This document shows, in pieces, positions 50,635-61,466 of a stretch of 64,000 nt of DNA; the stretch's first letter is position 1; each line of letters opens with the position of its first letter. The translations under genes were made by a program, and so were the position numbers. The stretch is from Adineta steineri (taxonomy: Eukaryota > Rotifera > Eurotatoria > Adinetida > Adinetidae), in the NCBI GenBank assembly GCA_905250115.1, contig CAJNOI010000013.1, positions 669,788 to 733,787 on the forward strand. Direction: 5' to 3'. The notes under the pieces were generated by a model. It saw nothing but the letters and a program-made list of their open reading frames with translations. It made no database searches and was not told the origin of the DNA.

Positions 50635-51055
50635 AGTTGACGATAATCAAAGATAGATTAATAGTCACAGAGACTTTACACTAAAATACAGCCCGTTAAA
50701 TTTTGCATCGAATGGTATATAGAACATTTTTTATCTCTTAGGTTTTTTACATTAGAGAACATGTTGTTCTGTAATAAAAAGTTAAATGCCTGTGTGTTAA
50801 AAAGTGTTCAAATCTGAATTTTGTAGGCCGCTCTAATGTCAATCAAAATCACTATTTAAATATTTCTAATAAGCTTTCCTGGACAATAAATTTAAAAAAT
50901 AAAATAATGTGCTAAACTTTTCCCCATCCCTTTACACAACTCAGGACATAGTTGTATATCTATAGTGTGACGATGCTAAAAGATTAATGTAGACAATAAT
51001 TAATCCAATGCGAAGCAACGCATTTATGTAGTCTTTGCAAAGTATTCTTTCTTTT

Positions 51056-51156
51056 GAGGGTGTGAATGCGTGTTGGTGTACATGAGTTTGGGTTTGGGTG
51101 TAGGTATGATAGCAAACCCACATCACAAACTTACGTCTACACCCCACACTCACCCT
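51056..51156 (+). repeat. telomere-like tract 2: G-rich then C-rich
   Basis: GAGGGTGTG, TTTGGGTTTGGGTGTAGG, then GTATGATAGC, then AACCCACATC and CTACACCCCACACTCACCC. It corresponds to tract 1 in reverse complement and forms the inner end of the right arm. Confidence 0.75.
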
Positions 51157-51461
51157 ATTGCTAATATTCTAGATTTTTCGATCTTTACAAGTTTTATTTA
51201 AGATACGATTTTGAGGAACTTAAAGGTCCTTCTATTTGTGTCTTTATATACAGTCTATATCCCACCTTTTTTTCTAGGAGTGCGAATCTATGATTCTATG
51301 AAGATCTTTCTACTTATATCGTCATCTAAATAAATGCGGTCTCAAAGACCGGCAAGACTTGTACTCGAGAAAAAACGATGGAGTGCATGCTAAATGTGAT
51401 GATATGAATAGCAGCAATCTCTAAAGCTCACTAAATCCACCTTTCACTTTGAGATCGAATG

Positions 51462-51792
51462 CTTTTTAGTTTTAGATTTCAAACTGAAATTGAAACGACC
51501 ATTGTATGCTACTCCTTTATGAAAAAACGTATAACGATCTAAATGGCTTTCTAAGAGAAATTATATGATGATTTTAGTATTCTACACTTATAAAAATTTA
51601 GAGATCAAAATCGAATTAGACAGGATTTTGATGGAACGGTGATAAATGGTCACTGTTACATTCCCATTCGGTTCAATACAGTGTACGTCACAGGGTATTG
51701 TTTTGCATAGTATCCTCATGAAGTTTTATTCTTGTCTTTAAACCGAGTTAAGTTGATTAGAAAAATGACGGATTATATACGGTTTTGTTTAT
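51462..51792. mobile_element. 331-bp insertion flanked by a 13-bp direct repeat
   Basis: TTGAGATCGAATG occurs at 51449-51461 and again at 51793-51805. The left arm near 44994-45006 has a single copy and no insert, so it is the empty site. No inverted ends or poly(A) tail are clear, so the element class is unknown. Confidence 0.65.
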
Positions 51793-52680
51793 TTGAGATC
51801 GAATGATTTGAATCACTATTGCAGACATGTTTAATAAGACAATATTTTTCTATTTTTCATCAAGATAATTTGCAAGAATACTCATCGCATTTTATTCGTG
51901 CTTTTTTCTCATATTTGTATCTTTAATATTAAGGGAAGATTGAGAATCAATCATACATCGCATACAAGCAAAAAAATAAAATAACGAATACTAATACATC
52001 AGCTTAATAATAATAAATCCCCACTCAACTCTCAGTAGATTTTCAAAACAAAAATCATATGATAATGTTACGATTAAAATCATCTTGAATAAAAAACAAA
52101 AGTTTATCGTTAGTCTAGAATCATTTCGGGTTTTGAGTATCTTACCGGTGTAGTAATGGTTTTTTTTATTTCGTTTTAGCTTACACATCGATAGATATAT
52201 TTCACATTATATAATGTATTTACCTTCGCAAAATCGTATAGATTACTGATATAATGCACATGTAGTGTGTAAGCAACGATAAAAATTATACGAAAAATCA
52301 TATAAAACTAATGAAGCATACATGAAAGCGAACAGAATAGAACAAAACAAAATATAAACACGTATTTTTAATCACCGTGTGCGCTGCACATTCTATTATC
52401 CATTTAAGAAAAAAGAAAATAAAGTGATGATCAGTTGGATAACTTGAGAATTTTCATATAAAAGTAGTTAAACGTAGTTATTTATATTTTAACTACTTGA
52501 GTTTTAAAAATACTACTTTTCTGTAATAATGCATGTGAAATGTATTAGCTTGAGATTTTTAACTAATTTTCATGTGAAAGTAAATTTTAATATAGTTGTT
52601 GTAACATAATTGAAGTATATAGATATTGAAGAAATGGTGAAGTGGTGATATAAATCTTTATGTTCCACTAAAACTACAAT

Positions 52681-52872
52681 TTGATACATCGTACAATAAA
52701 TCAAAGACACATAATATTAATACTAATTTCCAGCTGTCTCTTTTTTGTATGCAACGACTGTCATTCGCCACATAAAGAGAAAAACAGTCTGCATAAACAA
52801 GATCTCAACGGAAGAAACGTGTTGGATAAGATAATATATGCAAACAATAAAGAAACGAAACATATGGATTAG
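52681..52872 (+). pseudogene. right-arm copy of the small ORF, shortened by a stop
   Basis: This inverted copy of the frame at 44531-44773 begins MIHRTINQRHIILILISSCL and keeps KQDLNGRNVLDKIIYANNKE. It lacks a few residues after the hydrophobic part, and a TAG replaces a CAG (Gln) codon after KETKHMD. In the left copy the frame continues 14 more residues through RPNTNGTVML. The downstream codons still match here (RPNINGTVML), so the stop is recent. Confidence 0.4.
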
Positions 52873-53305
52873 AGGCCAAATATTAATGGCACAGTTATGC
52901 TTTGATTTTAATGTAACAAAGTAAATTTTCTATCCTTATAATCGTTTTCAAACTGAAATAGTTAAAATTGAAATAAGAGCGAGATGGAGTACTAAAAAAA
53001 TCGCCTTAGAAAAAACAGAATATATGATGTATTTTTGATTCCAACGGATGAATTTGATGCACAAGAGCTTTTTTGACAATTCTAAGAAAATCATAGATTT
53101 CTACTATGTGAGTGAGAATGAGATAGATTTAATACACCCCCACCCTGAAAAGTAGTTATAGGCAATATTCGAAGCACTTTCAATTGAGCATCGAGCGAGC
53201 CTTTTGTAGCGAGCGTTACTTGTATTTAGCACAATGATTGTATTTCAGATTTAGAAGTACTAGGAGTATATAAAATATGTCTTCGTAACTATTTAAGACT
53301 CTAAA

Positions 53306-53395
53306 GTGTGTGTGTGTGTGTGGGTTAGTGTAGATGTGGATGTGCATAGGTGTGGATATTGTATTATCATACGTCAACACCCACACCCACACCCT
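53306..53395 (+). repeat. telomere-like tract 3: G-rich then C-rich
   Basis: A (GT)n run and GGGTTAGTG, GATGTGGATGTG, GGTGTGG are followed by TTATCATACG and then AACACCCACACCCACACCC. The spacer again contains TATCATAC. Confidence 0.75.
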
Positions 53396-53513
53396 CAAGT
53401 CCAATAATTAAAACTACGGGTGCAAAAATATACATTTTTGATCAACAAGTTATGTTATTATCTTGTCTACAACAGTGAAAATTACATTCCAAATCTATTT
53501 TGTTGTTTCCTAG

Positions 53514-53716
53514 ATTCTACAACACTGAAATGTCAAGGAAAACTGTCCGACATAACTTATAGTGGTAATTCCAAACGAGTGAATTTGGTTGATACAATGA
53601 ATGATTGTATTAATATGTGTGAAAATAATAAAATATGTATGGCATGGTCATATATGATATCGGATAAGGTGTGTTATATTTATACTAATATAACATCTCA
53701 TTCATCGAATACATAA
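53514..53716 (+). pseudogene. PAN/Apple-like domain exon fragment
   Basis: After an acceptor-like TTTCCTAG the sequence encodes about 67 residues to a TAA. The cysteine pattern (LKCQGKL, then MNDCINMCENNKICMAWSYM and VCYIY) matches the PAN/Apple fold, which mediates protein or glycan binding in secreted proteins. No 5' exon with a start or signal peptide was found nearby, so it looks like the stranded last exon of a broken gene. Confidence 0.4.
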
Positions 53717-55032
53717 TATATTAGTAGACAATGTTGTAGTAAGTATATTTGATGATTTGTTTCATATAAAGTTTAATTGAATGAATAGAAATACTGAATC
53801 TCTTGTATATTTTATCACTGATAATTATTTTGATCATATTCGTTCATTGTTTAGTGGCAACAAAAAATAAACTAATAGAATCAATTTTTAAATTAACATA
53901 AGCATTACTTTGCGTTAAAACTTTAAAATAGAGGTTAGCGAGAGAAATATTTTTCGGTAGTATCTAAGTAACCGACTATCTCGTCCTGCCTTGTCTTATC
54001 TGCTATTAAAATTCTTAATACTATTTTATTAAAGTATACTTCTTTGTGAAAAAGGCTTCGTCATGCATTTTTTCGTTATTCAGTTGAAATTGGAACATTG
54101 TTTATCTTATTTGAGGAATATAGATACTTAAAAACTAGCAGTTCATGTACGATCGTATTCGTTATTTTATGCTGTGATAAAAAAGTATAAAGAGCGAGGG
54201 GCAAGAGGATATTCTTTTCTATCTTGATGAAATTAAATAGAAATATCGATCAAATTCTGTGAAGAAACGAATGTAACCTCACATAATGAAATATCTGAAA
54301 AAAAGAATGTAGAGAGCATTGAAATTGAAAACAGAATTCGTCTTATCTTATATTTTCTTTCTCAAAGATATTATCGAAGTACTAATGAATTTCAGTGGCA
54401 GGAAAATTCCACAATTTGAATATTTACAACGATATTTTTCATACTTAATATACAATTTATTTTCTCTATATCTCATCGAATCAACAATAATTACAAATTG
54501 ACAGATAATATAAAAAAAGTGAATAACGAGAAAATCTAATGTAAAGTAATCAGATTTGAATAAATATTTTCTAAATGAAAAATGCATTAAGTTAAAATGA
54601 AAATATATAGAATATCATTTATGATAATTATCGTCATATTTATTTATATAAATATTTCATAAGTTAACATTTTTCTTTCTATTTTATCTTTCTTTATCAT
54701 ATTTTAAAATATGTAATTTTTTCAATCATTTTCTCATTCTCAAGAATATATAAATGAATATTAAAATTGATCAATTCTATTTTGATATTATTTTTCGAAA
54801 GATAACATCTTATTAGAGAACTTTGAAAGTGTATTGAATAGATTAATAAAATTCGAAAGACACACCTCTGAAATAAATCATAATATGTTTCTAATCATTT
54901 TTTGATTTATATTTCGAAAGGATCTGATTTGAAAGCACAGAAATGTATATCGAAACGTGAAAAATCTACTGGTGATGCCCGTGTACTATTAGGAATTTGT
55001 ATATTTCTATTAATTTAAAGGTTCAGTTTCAG
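53717..55032. other. intergenic, nothing recognised
   Basis: AT-rich, low-information sequence between two gene relics. The frames at 54319-54501 (+) and 54348-54587 (-) overlap each other and are not credible as genes. Confidence 0.4.
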
Positions 55033-55251
55033 TCGATCAATGGTATAATGAAAAAAATAAATATAATTGACAATATCCTGAGTTTTCTAAAATCAAAAAA
55101 TTTTGCTAAAGTTATTTGGAATGATGTAGAACAATTAAGAATTGGTAGAGCATGTTTCAATGATAACACAACAATGCTTGTAGTTGCAACTTATTATTCC
55201 GTTGCGTATCTTGGAGAATCATACAAACAAAATATCAAAAGAGAATGTTAA
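55033..55251 (+). pseudogene. CAP/SCP (GAPR-1-like) domain relic with stop and frameshift
   Basis: One frame gives VDQWYNEKNKYN and then a TGA where the family usually has Trp or Phe. Further on, the conserved continuation (NFAKVIWNDVEQLRIGRACF, then VVATYYSVAYLGESYKQNI) lies in another frame. Together they match the C-terminal half of CAP-superfamily proteins, where a WY motif precedes the FTQ-x-VW and G-G-A blocks. The stop and the shift show decay. A Met-initiated frame at 54997 is this second frame and is not an intact gene. Confidence 0.6.
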
Positions 55252-55640
55252 CAAATTAATATTCAAATATATTTAATAAAAATCAATTACAAACTTTAAA
55301 ACTATGTTTTTTTATATAAAAACACATATTTATATTATTTCTTAGCTAAATTTTTTTAAATTATTAATCTTTACTGAGATAGAAAAATAACTTTTGTCCT
55401 ATAGATTTTTTCCTACACTATCAAAATAGTTCCATTAATTTAAAAATCTTCTATACACTAGTGTTTTCAACTAGCATAATCATTTAGATTTTATTACAAT
55501 TCACGATTTTTTAACTCATCATTTTCAATTTATTTCTACTAATATTTCTTTTTTTTTCATTTAAATATATATGCAGTTTATTCTTAATATATAACATAAT
55601 TATTTTCATATATATATTATTTTTCATATTTATTTATTAG

Positions 55641-55780
55641 AAAAACTTCGATATCGTCTTAATTGTATCTTTAATGTACAAAATATGATGAAAGTATGTA
55701 AAGAAAAACGTGCCGTTACATTTGTTTACTTACTTTATCAAGGACGTTATCTACCTGTGTGTTATTTCATGTATCATTAA
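55641..55780 (+). CDS. possible terminal exon, 45 residues (unknown)
   Basis: After an acceptor-like TTTATTAG the frame reads KLRYRLNCIFNVQNMMKVCK, then EKRAVTFVYLLYQGRYLPVC, to a TAA. Its codon content stands out from the AT-only surroundings. No family was recognised and no upstream exon is assigned. It may belong to the same broken locus as the PAN or CAP relics. Confidence 0.2.
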
Positions 55781-56758
55781 TATGAATATGTAAAGAATAA
55801 GAAAAATCAATCATTCATATAACGATTTCTTCTTACACTAACGAACAAAAAAGAAAAATCGGATATCGATCAATAACGTTTTTTTATATAAAAATGGGTC
55901 TAAGCACGTGCATAATATTCGACTTAAAACATGTATCTTTATAAAGAATCTATACATTAAATAGATATGGGAAGTATTTTCTTTTTCTCTTTATAATTAG
56001 TTTGCTTGCTTGTGTGTCCGCAGGTTCAAAAAAATATCGAAGATCAATTTTTCAGAGAAGACATTTCTAGAGGTAATTCGATGCAGGGACTTCGAATCTG
56101 ATGTTAGTTTTTTAAAACTCGTTAAAAAAAATTTTTTTAGACAAAGACCATTTTTTTACAAAAAAAGCTTTTTTTTGTATAAAATTAGACGAAATGGTTT
56201 TTGAGGTCAGGGAACACGAATCTGATGATAGTGTTTGCAAGTTATATAAGGAAAAGGTCCGGTAGTATTGTAGAACACCATTTCTACGAGAAAGAGCTAA
56301 GCGAGTCCTTAGACGAGCGTTACTTGTGTGAATATAACGATAATAAAAGAAAAAAACTTTATTGATCAATTTAATTAAATATTGTAATTATAAAAGATTT
56401 TATTTAAGAATATTTAATTATTTTATTCAGAAAAAAACGAAATTTTTATTTTTTTATACGTTTTTTTTCTCATAAAAATTTTAAAAATTGAATTAATAGA
56501 AATATTCAAAAATGAATTTCATTTGAGAACAGAAAAACATAAATAGAATAATTCTTTAATAAGCTATTTAAATGCCATTACTTACTAATTCATTTTCTTT
56601 TTCTCTCGCAACAATTTTTTTGTAAAATATCACACTATGCATGTGTATGAAAGCTTTTTTTTCGTTGTTTTTTCTTAAAATGATATAAAAAAACTACACA
56701 ATTTATAAAATATTTTTAGACATATATACATATATATTTAGATAAGAAAAGGAAGTCA
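55781..56758. other. upstream region of the GT77 gene
   Basis: AT-rich sequence with poly-A/T runs. The frames at 56010-56204 (+) and 56112-56369 (-) overlap and resemble no protein I know. Confidence 0.4.
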
Positions 56759-59721
56759 ATGATGACAATATTTCGAAAAGTAACACGATGTACTAGTCGA
56801 TTACATTGTATAATGATATTATTAATTATAGTCATTTTATTAAGTTTTGTTGGCTTTCGTTTTTATGAAAAAAACAATGAACTATATTTAACAAGCCATT
56901 CTGATCAAGGTATAATACAGGGTAAGCAGTGTTGCCAGATCTTCCGGTTTTTCCAGAAAAATTTCGAATATTAGATGATTTCTATTGAATTAAATTTTAT
57001 TTATTTGTTAATATTCATTTGATAGTTTATGAGTATTTTTTATCAAAATCAGAACTATTGAAACTTATTCATTCTAGCGAAAAGTATTTTATTAAAAAAC
57101 AACGTATTAGTTAATAGTGAAATTTATAATTTATCACTTCTTATATATTTAGTTTATTATATTTTGAATTTTGATGTTGATTTTCTTTTGGTATATTGAA
57201 ACATGTGTTTTTGAAATAATAAGCGATATAATGGGTGACAATTTTTTGATCACCACAAAATGGTACAAGTGATCACCAAATTTATTATCAATAAATAGAT
57301 AGTACATTAATAACAATCGCATACACTAAATATAATACTACACACAAAATGGATACAAAAATAAATAAATAATGTTAATAACAAATCATGGTAACCACGC
57401 CGTGCGAAGTTTTTTTGGACGGCCTGGAGCTTTGAAAGTAATTTTAGTTAATTGGATCATTCAGATCGAAATGAATTATTCTTGTTTTGTGTAATCTTGT
57501 TACATTGATTAATCAATCTTTACAATAAGTATATAATCTATCATAGATGTATTATCCAACACTCATAAAATGAACTCGCTATCGCTCCCTACGTGCTAAT
57601 TAGTTTGGTGATCAAAAGTACATTTTCCCTGATATAATTGAGAACAAGATTTATAGAAGTTTATTTTAGCTGGTAAAAATTAACTGTTAAAAACTTTTCC
57701 GGATTTTGACATTGAAATTTCGATTTTCTGACTATGACATCTGGCATCACTGAGGGTAGGCAATAAATAACAGTGCAATAAGAAATTTTAATGTCTGCAC
57801 TTCGACTCGATTGAATGGACTGATTTTTTGGTTTTTGGTTGAATTTTATTTCAAGTTTTTTTTTCATACGAATAATGTCATAGTGAATAGTAATATTTGC
57901 TCATATTATTTGTTTATAAAAAACCTTGAATAAAATTCTACCAATAAAAAATCAAGCCAAAATGAAGACACTAAAATTTCTTATTACACTATTATTTATC
58001 GTTCACCTTGTATCTTTTGTTCTTGATGATATAAAACTAATTTACAGAGTTTTGTAGAATTGTTATAAATATAAAGCTAGAAGAAATTAATTAATTTAGA
58101 AGATTTTAACTTTTGATTTTCATCAGATGTAATTTTTTATTTATCTTTCTATATGTTGAATAAAATATAATTTTTACTTTATTTATGATTATAGTATCTG
58201 AAGAAATATCGATATCAAATGGAGATTCATTTTCTCGATATGCAAGTGATAATCATCTTCGTGCATTACTTCGTCAACAAGCAAATTCACGTCATCAGGT
58301 AATTGCAACTATAGTTGGTGGTGACAGTTATTCTTTATTTATTTGGGATTGGTATGAAAGAATGTTTGAAGTATCAAATAATACAAATAATTGTCATTGT
58401 TTTGTTATTGCTATGGATGAAATTGCTGTTATTTTAGCTGTAAAACGAGGTATACCAGTCTATTATTCAGCATTTCCATTTAATCAACAATTAAAATGGA
58501 TAAATACAATTGAAGTTCGACAACATTCACTTTATCGTGTTGGTCATGCAAAATTTGATACGTCAGCTAGAATTGTTCGAATGGGATATTCAATTATGCT
58601 TAGTGAATTAGATGTTTTTTGGTAAGAAAATTTCTTAACAATATTAAACAGTTTAATTTCTATGTATTAGTAAAAATTCTACATTTTAATGATAGGACAA
58701 AAAGTCTTCTTAATTATTTAAAACAACCGACAGATGTATATGATCTACAAATAAGTCATCATTATGGTTCTCATCCACGTGTTAATATTGGCCTATTTTA
58801 TGTTCGATCATCCAATGCATCTATTTCATTTTTTTCTTATGTTGCTGAATTTTGGGTACGATATGGTAAAGGTGGTTATCTTTCTGATCAACGTGTACTT
58901 GATGCTTTACTTAATAATTATGATCGAATAGATAAAACTTATTTAAAAGCAATGAAACCATCGACACCATTAATATTAAATTGGACAACATGTGGTTTTG
59001 GAAATCATTTTTCACATTTTATGACAGATGGAAGTGCTTTTGTATTATTTAACAAAGCAGCTAAATTTGGAAAAAGATCAAAAACATTTCATGGTGAAAA
59101 AAAATCAAAATATTTTACAGTTCAAGTTAATAATCGGTAGAAAAACTAAAACAAAAATTCTTTTAGTTTTTTAATTTTTATTCTTTCTTTGATAGAAATA
59201 TGTCAATTAGTCAAAGAAATCTTCTTGTACGTGCTCTTCTTATTCTTCAACATACAAAATTACAAGATCGAACATTAGTTTTACCTGCCTTTTCATCTGA
59301 TTTAACTATTACTCCAATTACATATCAACTTGATATTAAAAAATTTCTTCTTTATTGGAGTGAAGAACGTATTCGTCTACCTGATTATCTTCTTTTAAAT
59401 AGTACTCAATCTATTCTGTCGAGAACTCTACCATATTCATCCGAAAAAGCATATACAGATACTAATGGAATACTAAAGTTTACTTTAGGTTCAATTCCAC
59501 TTGATTTACCAGCACCTTATCCACAATTTGACGTATATGTTCGAGATTCTCTTTTATGGTGTTCACCGCCTACTGTTGGTGGTGTTTGGTGTCTTCATCA
59601 TCCAAGAGATTATGGCGCAACAATGGAAATATTATTTTCTTGTCGAGGTGACCCATATCCACCTTGTGCTAATAAAACTGAAAAAAATGAACAATTTCTT
59701 GAAAGACCATATGAACATTAA
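56759..59721 (+). CDS. GT77-type (Nucleotid_trans) glycosyltransferase, type II membrane protein
   Basis: Exons 56759-56921, 58195-58621, 58696-59136 and 59196-59721 close in frame at 518 residues. Exon 1 encodes a basic start and one membrane anchor (IMILLIIVILLSFVGF, about residues 20-35). Exons 2-3 hold the catalytic domain of the nucleotide-diphospho-sugar transferase family (PF03407): VIAMDEIAVILAVKRGIPVY, then MGYSIMLSELDVFW ending at residue 197. This last motif occupies the place of the usual DxD metal site (normally SDxDxxW), and the first acid here is Glu. HPRVNIGLFYVRSS and GGYLSDQRVLDALL follow. Exon 4 carries a Cys-containing C-terminal region. Related enzymes transfer sugars in the Golgi. 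The substrate is unknown. The first intron (1273 bases) is enlarged by nested transposons, one inserted exactly at the 5' splice site. Confidence 0.82.
56927..57752. mobile_element. hAT-like element at the GT77 5' splice site, 8-bp duplication
   Basis: Ends CAGTGTTGCCAGAT and (inverted) CAGTGATGCCAGAT differ at one position. Flanks AGGGTAAG (56919-56926) and AGGGTAGG (57753-57760) form an 8-bp duplication with one mismatch. Without the nested insert the element is about 420 bases. Its interior matches the element at 28.8-29.0 kb. No transposase is present. Confidence 0.85.
57233..57630. mobile_element. 398-bp MITE nested in the hAT-like element, perfect 8-bp duplication
   Basis: GATATAAT occurs at 57225-57232 and 57631-57638. 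The ends GGGTGACAATTTTTTGATCACC and (inverted) AGGGAAAATGTACTTTTGATC then ACCAAA are imperfect inverted repeats sharing TTTTGATCACCA. The related copy near 28880 reads GGTATAAT once at this point, without the insert, which is an empty site. Confidence 0.88.
57761..58000. mobile_element. inverted-repeat (hairpin) element beside the hAT-like element
   Basis: The left arm at 57761-57800 (AATAAGAAATTTTAATGTCT) pairs with the right arm at about 57962-58000 (inverted: AATAAGAAATTTTAGTGTCT). The arms are about 40 bases with few mismatches. It lies wholly in GT77 intron 1. The exact ends and target duplication are unclear. Confidence 0.6.
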
Positions 59722-61354
59722 TAATAGATAAAATATTATATATATTCATTATAAAAAATAGCCAAATTGATGTAATATATTTAACTATAATTTTTAATAT
59801 TCAATTTTAACAATTCAATAAAAGTTTTTGAAAATAAACGGTTTTTCTTCTATAATATAATTGTTATTTATGGGAGAATTGAGAAACTATTGTACTGTTA
59901 GATTCTTATAGGGAACAGTTTAATTTTTTCAGGGAACAATCCTCCAATAAGTCTTCACTCTCTCACAAAAAATCATAATTTTATCTCGATTAATTCTTGA
60001 GATATTAGAAGTACAATAGTAAATAATCGCTCTTTTATCTGCCATTTATTAGAAAAAATATCATAGAATCGAATGACAACTAACAGTTTCTATTTATTGG
60101 ATATAAAATTGGTTGGTTGCTTGACAACATTTATTCTGATACTTTTTTCTATGTATCACAAGTACATTCGGCTCTTGAGTTACTCATACTACACGGCAGA
60201 GTGAGCTGAAACTTTGATTATTTCGTCTATTCTATTGTTGAAAATATAACAATTAGAAAATTTGTCTTTCGTAGAAAAGAGAAGAAATAGCACAAAAATG
60301 TCACGTGATATTCTTATGTACATAACTCCTTCACAGCTAGAGATAAAATAAATACATGACACATTGAATAATAACTTATGATCATTATTTAGATAAACTA
60401 TGGTTTCTTATTAAAACAAAATTTTAACGTTTTGAGTTGAGATCTTTTAAATATATTTCTAATTTCTATGGAAAATTTGACATTTGTGAACCTTTTATAT
60501 ATTTTTAAAGATTTTTGCATCTCGATAAACAGAACATTGTTTTTTTCAAAAATAACAATGTATTTGTCATATGCTGTGCTGGTGTTTTCAATTATTCTTG
60601 CAAGGGAGAGTAAACTGGCTTCCATGCTAGAAATAAGAGGAAATCATGAGATATCAAGAAATCAGGAAATCAGATTGTTCCCCCTTAATAATTTATTAAT
60701 AATAGAAATGTAAAAAAAGTTCTACTTTCAAAAAATATCTTGTATTTTCTCAATACTATGTCTTTTTTTGCGACTAGAATTTATTCACTAAATGAAATTA
60801 TTCAATTATCGGCTTGATTTTTATCAAGTAGAAAGTATAGTTACTCATAACGCTTAGTTAAGTTATGAGTTGTGAGGAACAGAAATATTTGTAATATGAA
60901 TTAACTAATATTTAAATGAGAATCTTTTTTGTTAAGTTAATGTGTATAGAATAAAATAGAATTGGCAAGTAAAAATTTGTAATAACGATTACGTATGAAT
61001 CTTTTATGTTGATATGAAGTTTGAATTTTCTCCTTACATTTTGTTTCTTTCTATTAGAATGTATATTTTACCTTTATTTTTCATTTTCATATGATACTTA
61101 AATGCACATAGACTTCTCTTTTCATTTATTTCGTTTTATATTAACATATTATCAAAATATCTGTGTATTTCATCTATACTTTTTATTTTCATGTTATGCT
61201 TGGATACATGTTTCTTCTTTGACTATGATCGAACATCAGGATTTCTTTTTTCTTTTTTTCTGTTTAATTTCTATTGAGTTTTTGAATGTTTTTCATCGTG
61301 TAAACTGTATAAAAAAGAGTAGAATAATAAATCTTAAAACTAGGTGAGAATAAA
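59722..61354. other. 3' flank of GT77 and intergenic
   Basis: It begins with the likely polyadenylation signal (AATAAA at 59817-59822). The rest is AT-rich, with overlapping frames near 60398-60713 and 61102-61347 that look like chance. Confidence 0.4.
59817..59822 (+). terminator. candidate polyadenylation signal of the GT77 gene
   Basis: A canonical AATAAA lies 95 bases after the stop codon. Confidence 0.45.
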
Positions 61355-61412
61355 TGGGTGTGGGTGTGGGTGGGTGAGGGTGTGGCCATTTACATTGTTT
61401 CACACCCACACT
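61355..61412 (+). repeat. telomere-like tract 4: G-rich then C-rich
   Basis: GGGTGTGGGTGTGGGTGGG and GAGGGTGTGG, then the spacer CCATTTACATTGTTT, then CACACCCACACT. It contains exact TGTGGG units. Confidence 0.85.
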
Positions 61413-61414
61413 CT

Positions 61415-61466
61415 AAAGGGACTGAAAGGAGTAAAGGGATTAAAGGTACTAAAAGGACTAAAGGGT
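61415..61466 (+). repeat. short minisatellite, unit about GGNACTAAA
   Basis: Five to six imperfect 8-10 base units (AAAGGGACTG, AAAGGAGT, AAAGGGATT, AAAGGTACT, AAAAGGACT, AAAGGG) directly follow telomere-like tract 4. Confidence 0.75.

Larger units (their letters stand above)
51056..53096 (-). repeat. right arm of the long inverted repeat
   Basis: Reverse-complement match to 44003-45388. Landmarks include CTCGAGAAAAAACGATGGAGTG (near 51364), AATACTCATCGCATTTTATT (near 51877), the small ORF at 52681, and AACAGAATATATGATGTATT (near 53014). It is longer than the left arm because it has a 331-base insertion at 51462 and spans the sequence missing in the left gap. Confidence 0.85.
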
